Part shown: one piece after another, positions 22,646 to 34,419 of the stretch
Layout of the letters: each line of letters opens with the position of its first letter
Position numbering within the stretch: the stretch's first letter is position 1
From: Chlorophyllum brunneum
Taxonomy: Eukaryota; Basidiomycota; Agaricomycetes; Agaricales; Agaricaceae
DNA length: 64,000 nucleotides
Reading direction: 5' to 3'
Assembly (NCBI GenBank): GCA_963576785.1
Contig: OY756140.1
Coordinates: 1,054,001 to 1,118,000 of the forward strand
The notes under the pieces: model-generated
Database searches by the model: none
Told to the model about the DNA's origin: nothing
The model's input: only the letters and a program-made list of their open reading frames with translations
Made by a program: the position numbers and the translations under genes

Positions 22646-23528
22646 CAATAACGCAGAGGGGTGCGTCGTTGATGCTACCCACACAAGAACAAGCGGGTGG
22701 TTTGACGGGAGACCGCAAGATATAAAGTCGGGGGTTACTCTATACTTAGCAACTGGTTAGATTATGTAAAGGACCCACAAACGTCTGAATCTCAAATCTG
22801 TGTGTGTGCTTGTATATGCACGGCAGTTGTTTTTCACTGCAGATCCTCGTGTTCCTCTCATCATCGAGTTTGTGGACCATCCACAACACCGGTCCTCTTC
22901 CACACTGAGTATCGTGCGCACCCCAGCCAACTCTCCCACTACACCCCCTCGCAAAAACCCAAGGTAGATCGCAAGTATCTGCCTCGTGTTCCTCGGCCGG
23001 TCTTCTAATCTATCGGACACTGAATTTCAAACTGTCACAAATGCGTCCCCTAACAAATCAATCTAGCCTGAGTTTTCCAGAATTCTAGGGTATACCCCAA
23101 GATGTGGGTGATATGCTCTCCCACACGCCTCGGTGCCGCCAATTACAATTGAAACCACAGCGGTTGGATAGTGTAATTCTTTGTTGAACCACAAAACGCC
23201 AGAGGCCACAGCTACACGGACCCTTCTGGACTGCATCTGTTGACAGGACAAAGAAATACACTGGCCCCAACATGGGACCCTTCACCGCAGCCGATTGATT
23301 GATGATGCTGACTCAATCAGCCATCAGGTCACAGGACACATGATGTTCAGCCACCCAGATTATGGGGTCAGGCCATGCGTTGTTGACCTAAATGGTACCC
23401 ATCATACCCCATCGTACTGACCAAAGAAGACAAAATCGTACGCGAACAATTACACAATTATGTATGCACCAACAGTAAACAACAAATGAATAAATAGGCA
23501 GGAGAAACGCCACGATATCAGCCACGCC
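22646..23528. other. Intergenic region upstream of the forkhead gene
   Basis: About 880 bases between two same-strand genes. It contains the forkhead promoter and the 3' end of the Zn2Cys6 gene. I see no gene, RNA or repeat in it. Confidence 0.45.
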
Positions 23529-26500
23529 TTAGGGCCCGAACTGGCTGAAATCATAGGAATAGCTTTCGGGAATGCGGCTAGGCTGCACCGGCGGATAAGT
23601 CCAATTGTCGAGGTTGTTGCCGTTCACGGGAACGCCCATGGCGCCCTGTGGTCCGACGGTGAGGCCACTTAATTGACTCGGTCCTGGCATAGGCGGAGAT
23701 ATAGGTTGAGACGTGGGCTGCGTCGACGAGTCGCCTTGCCCGGATGTCCGTGACCACCACTGATATCCAGGATAATACGAAGTCGATGGTTCAACGCCCG
23801 GGATATCTAGCCCAAGCATATGGGCCATGATGCGTGTACTCAGGTCGTGGACACCGTTCTGGTTCTCGAATCCGCCTTGGTTGACGGCAACATTTTGTCG
23901 CTCGTCATAATCCTCTCTTTGGGAATATTCAAGGTCCTTCTCCTGACCAAATGCATCATCGGCTAACCGCTTTTGCCTCTCGGGAGGCTGTCCATGAGCT
24001 TGCGATAGTTGCACCGCATGGATGCCGTCCGACAACTTGACCCCATTCAGGAGATCCCAGGCTCGGGCAGCACTAGGCCATAGAACCTATCAAGTAGGTG
24101 CTTAGGGAGGGTTGCGAAAATAGCTTGGACAAGCTCAAACCTCCATATCTTTGAGGGCCAGCATACATTGTTGCAAGCCCAATGTCGCTTCAACGCGTGT
24201 GGAGCGGAGTGATACTGAACCGCTGTTAGAAAGAAGAAAAGTAACTGTTTAAAGAACTTACGAGTCACGATGTGCATTATACTGGAGGATGATGAATAGG
24301 GTGGAATAATAGTAGCAATGAGCAAGCTCACGAAGCACTTAAGAGATATGCTGTCAGGAATGGTGAGGTTCTCTTGAGCGTGAAGATTTCTCGGTACGTG
24401 GTCACTGGAGGAGGTGAGCTCGGGAGGACTTCAAATAGATAGGGCCTACCTAGTGAACTGATGTGACTGGCTGCACTCTGAGCAAGGTCGAGGGCTTTGG
24501 ATCCTATGGGAGAATTACGCGCTACTTCCTCACTACTACAGGTGCGTGAGTGCCATATTTGGTTAATAATACTAAATCCAGACCTCTTCCAGTTAGGAAT
24601 GCTGCGAGACAGGGCTTTGAGTGAAAAAGTAAGAAGGCGAGCTGACTTAACTTACAATGCACGATAGAGAAGCAGGACACAGCCCCAGTAGCGAATATGA
24701 AGAAATATGATTTGAGGGGATGAAGAGGTACGCCGACTACTTGGATCACACCGCAGGTAGTCGGGTAAACCGAGATACCACTGATCCAACTGGGCTTCAC
24801 ACTCAGCCAAGATCGCTTGCTTTGCTGTTCGACTAATTCCTTGCACAGGATAGATCTTGTTAATAATAGTACCAGCAATAACGGCTACGTGACGTCGATA
24901 TAAGAGTAGGCCAAACAGCCACGGATGTTCATACTTACACAAGCGTGACAAAGCGGAGAAGCTGCTCATAATTCGTCCCGGAGCTGGAGTGTAAGGGATT
25001 CCATGGATGGATAATGGCTGCCATAGTGCAGCATCTTCGTCCTGAAATATAATCGATTAAATGAGTAGCCTCGCAGCCGAAACATAAGACACCAACAGGG
25101 TCAATACATGGCAATGGCATATCACTGTCGCTATCTTTGATCATTGTCGGGCGCCCCATATAGATAGAGCCATAACTGCGAGACATGGCATCGGCACAAT
25201 AACACCCGGAAAGATATGACCAAATGGACATACCGGTCTGCTAGAACACATGCCCACCAGATCTGTCGTCTTGTCTGGGTTTCCTCTGAAGAAAAGAGAT
25301 CATGGCCATGTAGTTTCCACTTTGAAGAGTCGCAGTTTAGTCCTAGATCAAAGGCCTGTAACGAGAGTGCTCAAGTTCGGACTTAAACCCGAAAAAGTCT
25401 ATAGTTACCATTCTGATAGCCATCCCTGATTTTCTTGGATCAATGTCATTGTTGTCACAGGGAGATGCAACTAACCAATGAAAATCCAACCTTGCTCCAT
25501 CGAGCCTAGGAGGCTGTCAGAAACGGAGTTCCGAACGATGCAAGTCGTACCTATCCCGAATTCTCGATAACCGAGTAGTAATAGTGCTTGCACTGTCGAG
25601 GGTCGAGAGATATGGAAGACCTTCGCTGTACTTTGGTAAGCGGAAAGCCCAGCACGAAAGACCACCTGACCTACCCAGCAATCCGCGTGCGATATCAAGA
25701 TATCCACATCCAGCTTCCCACATCTTGCCCACCGGCGGAAGGGGCATTTCGTCCTCGCAAAAACGGGCAGCGATTGCAAATATAGAGAGCAGGAGAAGCG
25801 GGGTCACTTCTTGTGTTGGTTCTGGCCTTGGGGACTGCTGATGATTTTTGGGGGACTGACGTCTCGTCCTATCAAGAGCCGTCAGAGGGAACAAAAAGTG
25901 CCGTTGACCTGATCAAACGCACCCATGCCTTCTTCAACCTCATGTCAATGATGGTTCTCACAGAGGACAAGTGATGCTACTTACTTGTAATGATATTCAG
26001 AAAGAAAGCGGTTTTTATGAATCACAGGGAAAACAGGGTGGATATAAGTGAAATAAAGTTCAAGCAAGCGATCCTGGACATCCCATGGTGGCAACTGTGC
26101 TTCCATCTCTCCAAGCGGAGGCGAAGCTAGCCCGTAGCGAGCAGGGGGCCAGACCCTGGCCATGGGTAACCGCCTAAAGATTGAATGGTCAAAGGCATTC
26201 TTGCGAATGGAGCATTAAGAGTATACCATATCCCACCCTCGATGCGATCATCTGTTCGGGTATTGCGGCCTAATAAAGATAAACCACTAATACGGCCATG
26301 ATATCGTATCTAGTACGACCTTCAGTGACGTAGATGCTAGCCTTGAAGGAGAGACAAACCTCCTGGTTCTCGTCTAGAGACAATATGCCCATGCTTTCCG
26401 TCGCATCTTTGGCATCATCGGACTCGAGAAATTCTACACATGATGAGTGATTGGAGGAGGAACATCCGGGAACACCACCTACCTTCTTGATTGAATGTAT

Positions 26501-27515
26501 ACATCCCATTCCAATCGGGTGTGTAGGATGTATCGTTCAGCCGTCGTCGTTGCGCCGCTGGTACACTCTCAGAGCTTGGTGCGGAGAAGCCATTATAAGC
26601 GGGACCCGGAACAATCGTGCTTCGAGGTGAGGCTGCAAGGCGCCGTGAGAGATTATCCTGCCATTCTTTGGTCGGGACGACGGAAAGTCCGTGGTCTGCA
26701 AAATGTGGGATGATCGTATTAATGTGGGGCTTGCAAATGACTCGTTAATTAATGACTCGCCTTGCGCTGATGAAACAATTTCACGGGACACTCTTGACTG
26801 TCTTCGAGAGCGGGAAGTATCTCGACCGTTCGATCCGTTGCTTCGTAGGATAGAAGCGAAGAAGTCTTCTTTAGTAGCACCTGCGGGGTGACTCCGCCGA
26901 CCAGCAGGACCCTGAATACGAAGAGGGGCTGAGTTAATTGCTGTCTGAGGGTAATGTTACTCACATATGGACCCATATCAACTCTGTCAATGATCTCACG
27001 AGCCAAGTCGTCCTGTTTCAGGTCGTTCACAAAGTCCTGTACTCGTGTATCTGAACACTGGAGAATAGCTCCTAGTAAAGATTCAACTTGATGCCAACGC
27101 TGTTCTATTGCATGGATGTAGCCCTTCGGTGGACCCCGCTTGTAGCTAGGACCTTACACGGGACATGAGCATAATTGCGGTCGGGAAAAGGGGTTTCCCA
27201 TACCTAGGAAGGTGCAAGCTGTAATAGGGAAACTGAGTGATACCAGGTAGGATGGTGCGTGTAACCGCTTACGAGTTCCTGCCAGTGCACAACTCTTACA
27301 CTGAGTTGCATCCCCTGAAGGCCGTTCACATTTGCTCTTGGTTTTCCGGCACTGATCGCATGCTGGATAAGTAGATGGATAAGTAGACTGATGAGAGACA
27401 GGCATCATTGGAGAGTCGGTGGGAAGGACGAGCCTCGACTACTGCGCTTGCGAGAGGTAGCCTGGTGATCGTGGCCGTTTTCGTCATCTGAGGCTTCTGA
27501 GTCTCTCCAGTCCAT
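23529..27515 (-). CDS. Zn2Cys6 fungal transcription factor with Fungal_trans domain
   Basis: Fungal-specific regulator. The start is probably MDWRDSEASDDENGHDHQ at 27515, followed by SRKR and a spliced junction into the binuclear cluster CDQCRKTKSKCERPSGDA, then TQCKSCALAGTP and CTFLGP, giving six cysteines in the usual spacing. The linker and dimer region reads YKRGPPKGYIHAIEQRWHQ, then VESLLGAILQCS. The middle homology (Fungal_trans) region includes LLELYFTYIHPVFPVIHKNR, ITPLLLLSIFAIAARFCED (read as TPLLLLSIFAIAARFCED) and many short exons to about 24050. The last exon ends SYDFSQFGP. It resembles basidiomycete XlnR-like proteins, but the target genes cannot be told from the sequence. There are many introns and several borders are uncertain. 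A CACGTG box at 27616-27621 lies 101 bases before the start. Confidence 0.85.
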
Positions 27516-28077
27516 GGTTGGGGAGGGGGATATGGGATCCAGAGTGGGGAGGTAGGTGTAACAGACAAGGAACGATATGTAAGGATTGGAAAGACTCTGA
27601 GACTCTGCTCGGGAGCACGTGACACGACGCCATAAATGAGCCCTGCCACACGACCGATCAACTTCTTGTACCTGGCTGCCCGAATCTTGGACTCCGTCGC
27701 TGCGCCTTGCTTGGACACTCGCTTTCTTGTTCTTCGTCTCCTTCACCCTAAAATACCGCTAATAGACACTGCCCACTGTCCAGACGTTAAAAGAAAGCAA
27801 AAACACCCACTGTCTCCCATCTTCCCGGCGGGGCAAAGAAGCAAGCCGAGAAGCACCTTTTGACAAGCACAGTGATACTTATACATCGAAGTCTTCGGTA
27901 TGTCTGTCCTCCATCAATTTCTCCTCTGGAAGCCCAGTCATCTGACATGATATTTGCTTCACATCAACAGTACGGCGCACGTACTAGAAGCACTGGTCCA
28001 TCGAATAATAAAAAATACATCAAATTGCACAATAAGAAAGCGATAGATGCTAGTTGCCACTATACAAAAATCCAGAT
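27516..28077. other. Promoter of the Zn2Cys6 gene and 3' end of NIPSNAP
   Basis: About 560 bases. Contains CACGTGAC at 27616-27623. Open frames here have no family features and are not called. Confidence 0.4.
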
Positions 28078-29252
28078 TCATTTGAGAGGACTGAAAGAGA
28101 GAGGCGTGAGAATGAAGGAATCCATATACTTGGCAAGCTTCGCGGTCTGAAAAGATGTCAGTCACTGGAAGAACAATTTGACCAAAACGGAGGCGAGCCT
28201 TGGAGACAGTTTCCGCCCAACCATCTATTTGCCAAGCTTGCTCGCGCTTTTCCTTGCGCTCGTGGAGACTCCTGTATAACTGTTATTCGAGCAACGATGA
28301 GGAGCCGTGATGTCAAACGCACGGATATTGCCACATGTGGTGAACTTGATGGAGTCGACCAACTTGCGAGAACCAAGCGCCGACGGGTGCAACGAATTTT
28401 CGGCGGGCTTCAATTCCTCGCCGCCTAAACAAGCGGGATCCTATGAGTGTACCCAAAGCCGAGGTTTTCGGATATGTACCAAACGTTTTCCCATTCAAGG
28501 AGTGCACCCGGCATGAGCTGGTAAGTCCTCAGCTCAAACAATCCGCCCTGGGCATGGGGAGGGGCGGTTGGGAAGAAAGCGAATTCTTGGTTGAGCTGTG
28601 TTGCACGCGAATTTAAGTATGGAAGCATGGCGCGATACGCAGCCAGGTGCTGGTAATCACTTCAGCTCACAGGCACCTATGCGGGATTTTTCACTTACTT
28701 CAGACGTTCTGATTATCTGAGTAGCCTTGTCAAACCCAGCATAATTTTCGTACTCGAGAATATGGATAAATTTGTCTAGTTCACCGATGGACGTTTCCCA
28801 GTTGCCTGTGAGTTTTATCTGCAGGCGAGGATCGTCAAGGAGTCCCCTGTAATAGGTCTCTCTGATGCACGGGGAATGAGAGGGGGAGGGGGACAGATGT
28901 CAACTACTCACGCAACCTTCTTGTACTCGTCTATCCTGTCCGGCTTCACATGATGAGCTGAAAACAAGTGTCAAAGCATCTATAACCTACGAGACCACAA
29001 TGGTACGCACTTTCAAAAGCATGGATGTACTTTCCCCTTCCAATCAACCTTGAATGCTGCAGGGTTTCTATTTCTCCTGCCTTCTTTGCCTCTGGGGAAC
29101 CATGGAGTAACGACTACAGTGCCAATGTCAATCAATACGGCCGCTGTCCCCGATGCGGCGCCGTTCAAACCGACCTGCACGGATATGGATCTTTTTGCAA
29201 TAGATGCAGCAGAAGTTGAGGATGCAGAACGACGAACGACAGTATTGAACAT
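28078..29252 (-). CDS. NIPSNAP family mitochondrial protein
   Basis: Small mitochondrial protein with two ferredoxin-like (dimeric alpha-beta barrel) NIPSNAP domains; animal members mark damaged mitochondria for mitophagy. The first exon MFNTVVRRSASSTSAASIA, then KRSIS, looks like a targeting presequence. A 90-odd base intron leads to SLLHGSPEAKKAGEIETLQH, then SRLIGRGKYIHAFES. Then come HHVKPDRIDEYKK, the first-domain strands GNWETSIGELDKFIHILEYE and YENYAGFDKATQIIRTS, and the second-domain GGLFELRTYQLMPGALLEWE, then GIEARRKFVAPVGAWFSQVG and LHQVHHMWQYP. The C-terminal exon ends KLAKYMDSFILTPLSFSPLK. The last intron (28147-28198) appears to use a GC donor, because GC gives the expected WAETVSKTAKLAKYMDSF; a GT alternative would drop three conserved residues. 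The gene lies 117 bases from the next gene upstream, and TGACGTAA sits at 29350-29357. Confidence 0.87.
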
Positions 29253-29368
29253 ATTCGAGCTGAAGTGGGCAAGGGACGACAACGAGTAGATGATGGTGAT
29301 GGGCTGAACCCAACACTTCCGAGCGGCGCCAGTGCGGTCCGCGTCAAGTGACGTAATCGCACACCTAT

Positions 29369-31116
29369 CTACACAGACCTCTCCCGCAACCACATCTCGT
29401 GAACAGCCCACCTACACGGGACATTCTTCTCCAGTAATATCCGCACACTCCTCGATACATCTCTGCCCAGCCCAATGCTACACTCCAAGAGCATATCGTC
29501 CCCTGCTATGGAACATACAAATTCACTGGGCAACTTGTCCTGGTGTGATGGTGTTAAAAGAACCGTGCCGGAGCTGGGAGACCTTACCCAAAATTGCCCA
29601 TCCTTGGAGCTTTCGAAACGGCTGTTTTTCAGGATGGCTTCAGTCTGCAGATTGACCAAGAGAGCGAGTTCGAGTTCCTGTTGGTCAAATTCGGCTCTCA
29701 TCCAGTCCAGAGCAATCCAGTCGCCCTTCGTGGCATCTTGACTTCAACTGTTTAGTGATCTCCTGTACCTACCGGCTTTTACTCACCACCCATACTCTGG
29801 AAACTGGTCGTCGGGTTGGCATCGACGGCAGACGAAGGTGAGAATTGAATATAGCGCTCTATAGCGTCCTTGTCCAGCGCAGCGAGCTGTTTGGCGACGT
29901 GGCCAACAATCTCTGAAGCTGAAGACACTGTTTCACCGAGCGACTCCGGTAGTAATGTTATATTCGTCTCCATCACGCAAGGGAACGAAATACAAGCCGC
30001 TCGAACAGTCGGGGCTTTCAACGAAGGAGGCGCAGGGAGAGAAGTATAGGGGTATCCCCAGGTAGGATCTTGGGAGAATCTATGAACAAAGGAGTCAAGC
30101 AAAAGGCCTGCGTCCACCTCGTAAAGTAATTAGGATACTTCTGACGTAGACATTCAATGGCTCTCACGATGTGTCTATTGTTCCGTTCCTCACCAAGGAT
30201 CCCAACAGTAAATGGTGCACCTCCTCCAAATTCATGATTTTGATCAAACCAGAGTTCTGGCAACCTGTTGGATAAAATCGTGAAATAGTTATCCGCCATT
30301 TTAAAGACGTCGTTCGTGGCATTGATGGTACGAAGAAGATCCAGGAAACTCCGAACTTGCAAACGCTCCACCATAGAGCCATAACCGAGCCATGCGAACA
30401 GCGTATGAACGATTGGTTTTGCCTTAATTGTACTGAATCGTGAGTAGAGTATCTCGTGTGGTGGAAGCAAATGTAACGAGGCATCATGTATTTCTACCAT
30501 TCGCGCCCGCATTGCACGAATTATCGGTGTCTGTATAAAATAGTCATCGTCCTAGAGAAGAATGATATGGGTTAGCTTGCCCCAAGGAGAAAAGTAGACT
30601 AGGGAGTCCACCTGGATGAAACAATAACGGGTGTTCGCCCATGCGCACGCAAGAAAGCGAGCTTGGAAGTATACATTCTCTGGAGAATTATAGATCCTGA
30701 GCATGTAGTTAGGGCATTGGGCTTCTGCGAAATCCTGATCAATGTCAGCTAACCTATTAAAACCAGTTTCTTCAACTGACCTCGGGGTTCAGTGGGTGAG
30801 GATTATTATTCCAAACAAAGACTTGGGCAATAGTGTCCCGTAGTGAATTGCACATAACCTTGACCAATTGAACGACATTTGATAGGCGAGACCAGTTGAG
30901 TATCACAGCCGTCGTGTCCGGAGGCTGTGAAAATTCAAGTTCAGGTTTGTTGTACAGATCTTGGTCGGCAGTAGTCACGTAGGTTGCCCTCCATGAGATT
31001 TGGGCGTCAAGTTTTGGTACCCGAGACGGGTGGGGGTGCTCCAGATCGACAATATAATAGGCCAAGAAGGAAGCCAACACAGAAGCGTGGATCAACCAGG
31101 ATAGAGCACGACGCAT
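29369..31116 (-). CDS. Putative Golgi type II glycosyltransferase (GT-A fold, DDD motif)
   Basis: The start at 31116 gives MRRALSWLIHASVLASFLAY, a classic short cytoplasmic tail plus signal anchor; an in-frame ATG at 31173 would lengthen the tail. The lumenal part begins PDTTAVILNWSRLSNVVQLV, then DTIAQVFVWNNNPHPLNP, a GT-A nucleotide-binding pattern. NTRYCFIQDDDYFIQTPI carries the acidic metal-binding motif. Later elements are HTLFAWLGYGSMVERLQVRS and FGGGAPFTVGILGEERNNRH. The C-terminal third (IVGHVAKQLAALDKDAIERY to WAVHEMWLRERSV) is helical. The spacing of the NW.R..N, VWNN and QDDD elements recalls GT64 (exostosin C-terminal) enzymes. Donor sugar and acceptor are unknown. The splice near 29700-29780 joins MG to DATKGDWIALDWM. 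Confidence 0.7.
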
Positions 31117-31251
31117 GGGTGTTGATAGGGAGAAACCAGGGGTAAGAATCACGCGTGAAATTAGCGCTGTCACAGGGATTTGCCTAACTTAATGGTATAC
31201 AGTTGATACGAAGAAACATGCAGAGCGATATGTAACAACCAATAGGTCTAC

Positions 31252-32028
31252 TTAATCCATTCTTGCCTTCAACTTGCGAGTGATAACCTGATCCTTTGTA
31301 CTGAGCGGTTTATCAGCACAATAGTAAGCGGAACCAAGCCAAGGCAGATATGCTCACATTACATGCACAACAGCACCCCAACCTGAGAACGCATCGCGAT
31401 CCACTGCATTCAACAAGGTTTGTGAAATCGTCTCAAAAAGATCTTCTGGCTCCAAATCTGGCTCCCATAGACCCTCAGCAACACCAAATAATTTTGCACT
31501 CGCTGTCCCAGCTACCACAAAGTCCTTCGCAAAGTTGATACAGCCAATCAGGTCCGTTGCAGCAATGAACGGCTTGATGCCTCCCGTTGGCGTTCTTGAT
31601 ATTCCAGCGATCACGGGCTCGATAAAGTAGGGTCCGAACCGATGCTCGTATAATGTTGAGGATACAAGGTGCGTGAAGGCATCTGGTTCGATCTCTCGCT
31701 CTTCCTTGATAGTATACATGTTGACTCGGAAGCGAAATCGCTCTCGTCTGCTCATCAAGTCAATGTGCCTCCTGTCGGTCGAGCAGCGTACGACGTACAA
31801 CGTTGTCACATCAGTAGCCAGGCCGGGTAACCCGAGATATATACGGTCTGTTACCGAGAAGACCTTCATTCAAGATTTGAGCTATTTGACAATTAGATTC
31901 AAGCTATGCCATACCCTCTGGAAATTGGATGAGATGCCAAGAGCCTGGTTTCCGAGACGCAAGTCCGAGGCAATGGCTACGCAGTCTTTGCCTACCATGG
32001 CTATGACGGAGCCACCGTTATATTCCAT
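31252..32028 (-). CDS. PUP3: 20S proteasome subunit beta type-3
   Basis: Structural, non-catalytic beta ring subunit of the 20S proteasome. The start MEYNGGSVIAMVGKDCVAIA is typical of beta-3, which lacks a processed N-terminal threonine. Next are SDLRLGNQALGISSNFQR and, after a 50-base intron, VFSVTDRIYLGLPGLATDVT, then the helix ERFRFRVNMYTIKEEREIEP. HRFGPYFIEPVIAG and GIKPFIAATDLIGCINFAKD follow. The last intron joins AVVHVI to TKDQVITRKLKARMD. About 205 residues in three exons, as usual for this subunit. It is divergent from the MOCS1 gene, 256 bases away. Confidence 0.93.
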
Positions 32029-32284
32029 AATTGACTGGGAGAATGGTGAATGGAGACACCGAGTCCGAATATACTGCTTACCATGTTGGCGATGCTGGTG
32101 AGAGATGGCAAAAGGGTGTTGCGCGTCGAGATATGACGCGTCGTCTGTCACGCTTAGTCACGCGAGCATGTCACACTGGTCTATATGTCGGACACATCAG
32201 TCGCACCTGCCATCGCCCCGGTCTCGGTCTTGATGGTGCTGACAATATTACCTCGTTCTTTTTCCACCTTACTTTCTGAACTCG
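32029..32284. promoter_or_regulatory. Divergent promoter of PUP3 and MOCS1
   Basis: 256 bases between start codons. Contains several CACGC/GTCACGC strings around 32130-32170 but no perfect known box. Confidence 0.35.
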
Positions 32285-34367
32285 ATGCTTCGTAGGCGCA
32301 TCCCTCAGCTGTTTCGTGCGCGCGCTCTATCCGCGCTGGCACATACCCGAGCGAAGGTAAGGTTTGGACTAGAATCTGCACCCGATCTTGAGGCTAACCA
32401 TGAGCAGGAACAAATAGACATTATTGACTCCACAAGGCCATTCACAGGCCAGTTTATCGATACTTTCAGCCGAAAACACAACTACCTCCGGATATCACTA
32501 ACCGAGAGGTGTAATTTGCGATGTGGGTGGTGCTTTCGTCGAGTCGCGGTGCCAGGATTCCCATTAGACTATTCTAGGCTTCTACTGCATGCCCAGCGAG
32601 GGAGTAGAGCTTTCACCAGATGGAAATCTCTTGACGAATGACGAGGTCATACGGCTGGCGACGCTCTTTGTAAGGAATGGGATCACGAAGATCCGGTTGA
32701 CCGGTGGCGAGCCGACCGTCCGCAAGGGAGTAATGGAACTCATGGGTACGCTGGAAACGTTATTAAATACTGCCCCGGGCTGAAAATTTAACAGGCGAAT
32801 TCAACCAGCTCAAGAAACATGGGCTCCAATCCCTCGCTATGACAACCAATGGGATAGCTCTACATCGACGACTACCCGCCCTGGTAGAGGACGGACTAAC
32901 CCATCTCAATCTCAGTCTGGACACTCTTGACCCTTTCAAATTTGAGATCATCACCCGCAGGAGGGGTCACGATGCTGTTCTTAGGGCGCTTGACACTGCT
33001 CTCGGTTTACCCATTGAATCCATTAAACTCAACGTCGTTGTCATCAAAGGCTTGAACGACGCCGAGGTCGTAGACTTCGTCAAGCTTACCGAGGATAAAC
33101 CCATATCTGTCCGATTCATCGAGTTCATGCCCTTCACAGGTTCGTCCTTCCGTGGCAATAGTTAACATTACCTGACCAATCGGAACAGGTAATAAATGGG
33201 ACAAGAAAAAGATGGTGCCATCTTCAGAGCTCCTCGAACGCATTAAAGCCCAGTACCAAACCATTCAAAGGGCTTCAGATGAGCTGAACGACACCGCGCG
33301 TTCGTGGTATATACCTGGATTCAAAGGTAGTTTCGGGTTTATCAGTAGCATGTCAGATCACTTCTGCGGCACGTGCAACCGACTGCGACTCACTGCGGAT
33401 GGCCAGATTAAAGTGAGTCGCCTCTAAGCCCCTGGAGCCTTCTTGCCTTACACCCTACAGGTATGCCTTTTTGATCCAAAGGAGATCTCATTGCGCGACA
33501 TTATGCGATCCGGCGCTTCTGACGATGAGTTGCAACGAATTATACACCAAGCGGTACTTGGCAAGAAAGAAAAGCATGCAGGCATGGAGGATATTGATGT
33601 CATCACAAACCGACCAATGATACTTATAGGTGGATAAAGCTTTGATCCCTTGTCTACATATACAATACACCTACCTGATACACATTCCCTACTGCTCAGG
33701 TCACTGTCTTTCAAAGCCCCCTGCGAGATGCTCAACACATTCCTTGAGATTCTTACCCTCTCCTTCACTCAACTATACGGCTACCCAGCAGCGTGCATAC
33801 CACACCAAAGCCAAACTGACTCACCTTGACGAACATGGTCACGCTTCCATGGTAGATGTCTCCGACAAGGTACCCACGCAACGAACAGCTACTGCAATAG
33901 GACGCATTTACATAACCAAGCCTGCTTATGATCTTATCACATCCACCTATCCGCAGAACACACAAGTGAGCGAGGCTATGAAGAAAGTAAGGAGAAAGGG
34001 CGATGTGCTGACTACAGCACAACTTGCGGGGATCATGGGCGCAAAGCGAACTGCAGACTTAATCCCTCTATGTCATCCACTAACTTTATCAAAAGTGGAC
34101 GTCAAACTAATTCCGGAAATCGGTTCAGAGGCTTCCACGAGCGCACCTCGACAAAAGAACAGGTACAGTGTACTCTGTACAGCAACCGTAACCTGCGAAG
34201 GAAAGACGGGCGTTGAAATGGAAGCGTTGACTGCCGTTTCCGTCGGTTTGGTAACAGTGTGGGATATGTTAAAAGCCGTTGCTGGGAAGGAAATGGAGAT
34301 CGGGGAAATTATCGTCAGCAAAAAGGCTGGTGGAAGGAGCGGGGATTTCAGCAGAACACTAGTATAG
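32285..34367 (+). CDS. MOCS1-type molybdenum cofactor enzyme, MoaA-MoaC fusion
   Basis: First step of molybdenum cofactor synthesis: the radical-SAM MoaA half converts GTP, and the MoaC half completes cyclic pyranopterin monophosphate. The start [20 protein letters not shown] is an Arg-rich mitochondrial presequence. MoaA follows: [20 protein letters not shown] with CX3CX2C (completed across an intron), then [16 protein letters not shown], then [18 protein letters not shown] and [14 protein letters not shown]. The C-terminal Fe-S site [20 protein letters not shown], then CLF (CX2CX13C) is complete. The half ends [10 protein letters not shown]. After the intron 33630-33699 a linker leads to Moa[21 protein letters not shown], then [20 protein letters not shown] (read [17 protein letters not shown]), [37 protein letters not shown] and the final [15 protein letters not shown]. 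All catalytic signatures are present. This corresponds to animal MOCS1 and Aspergillus cnxABC. Confidence 0.92.
33630..33699 (+). other. Intron carrying the alternative Gly-Gly-stop end of MoaA
   Basis: The donor GTGGAT starts after the first base of a glycine codon. Read through, the frame gives Ile-Gly-Gly and then TAA at 33635-33637. Spliced to the acceptor at 33699, the frame gives Ile-Gly-His-Cys and continues into the MoaC half. The intron is 70 bases long. Confidence 0.75.
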
Positions 34368-34419
34368 TAATGCGATAACGACATTCCTGCGTCCTACATG
34401 AGCGGTAAATCCAGCAGCC

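Noticed and set aside
27860..28150. Short plus-strand open frame between the Zn2Cys6 gene and NIPSNAP
   Set aside because: It overlaps the last NIPSNAP exon in antisense and shows no recognisable domain.
29013..29252. Frame running through the 5' part of NIPSNAP (VQVGLNGAAS to KVHPCF)
   Set aside because: A 90-odd base intron ending at GGCACTGTAG restores the family sequence (LLHGSPEAKKAG, GRGKYIHAFE) in a different frame.
33260..33430. Premature stop in the MoaA half after QIKVSRL
   Set aside because: A 50-base intron (GTGAGT to CCTACAG) joins QIK to VCLFDPKE and completes the second Fe-S motif, so the frame is intact.
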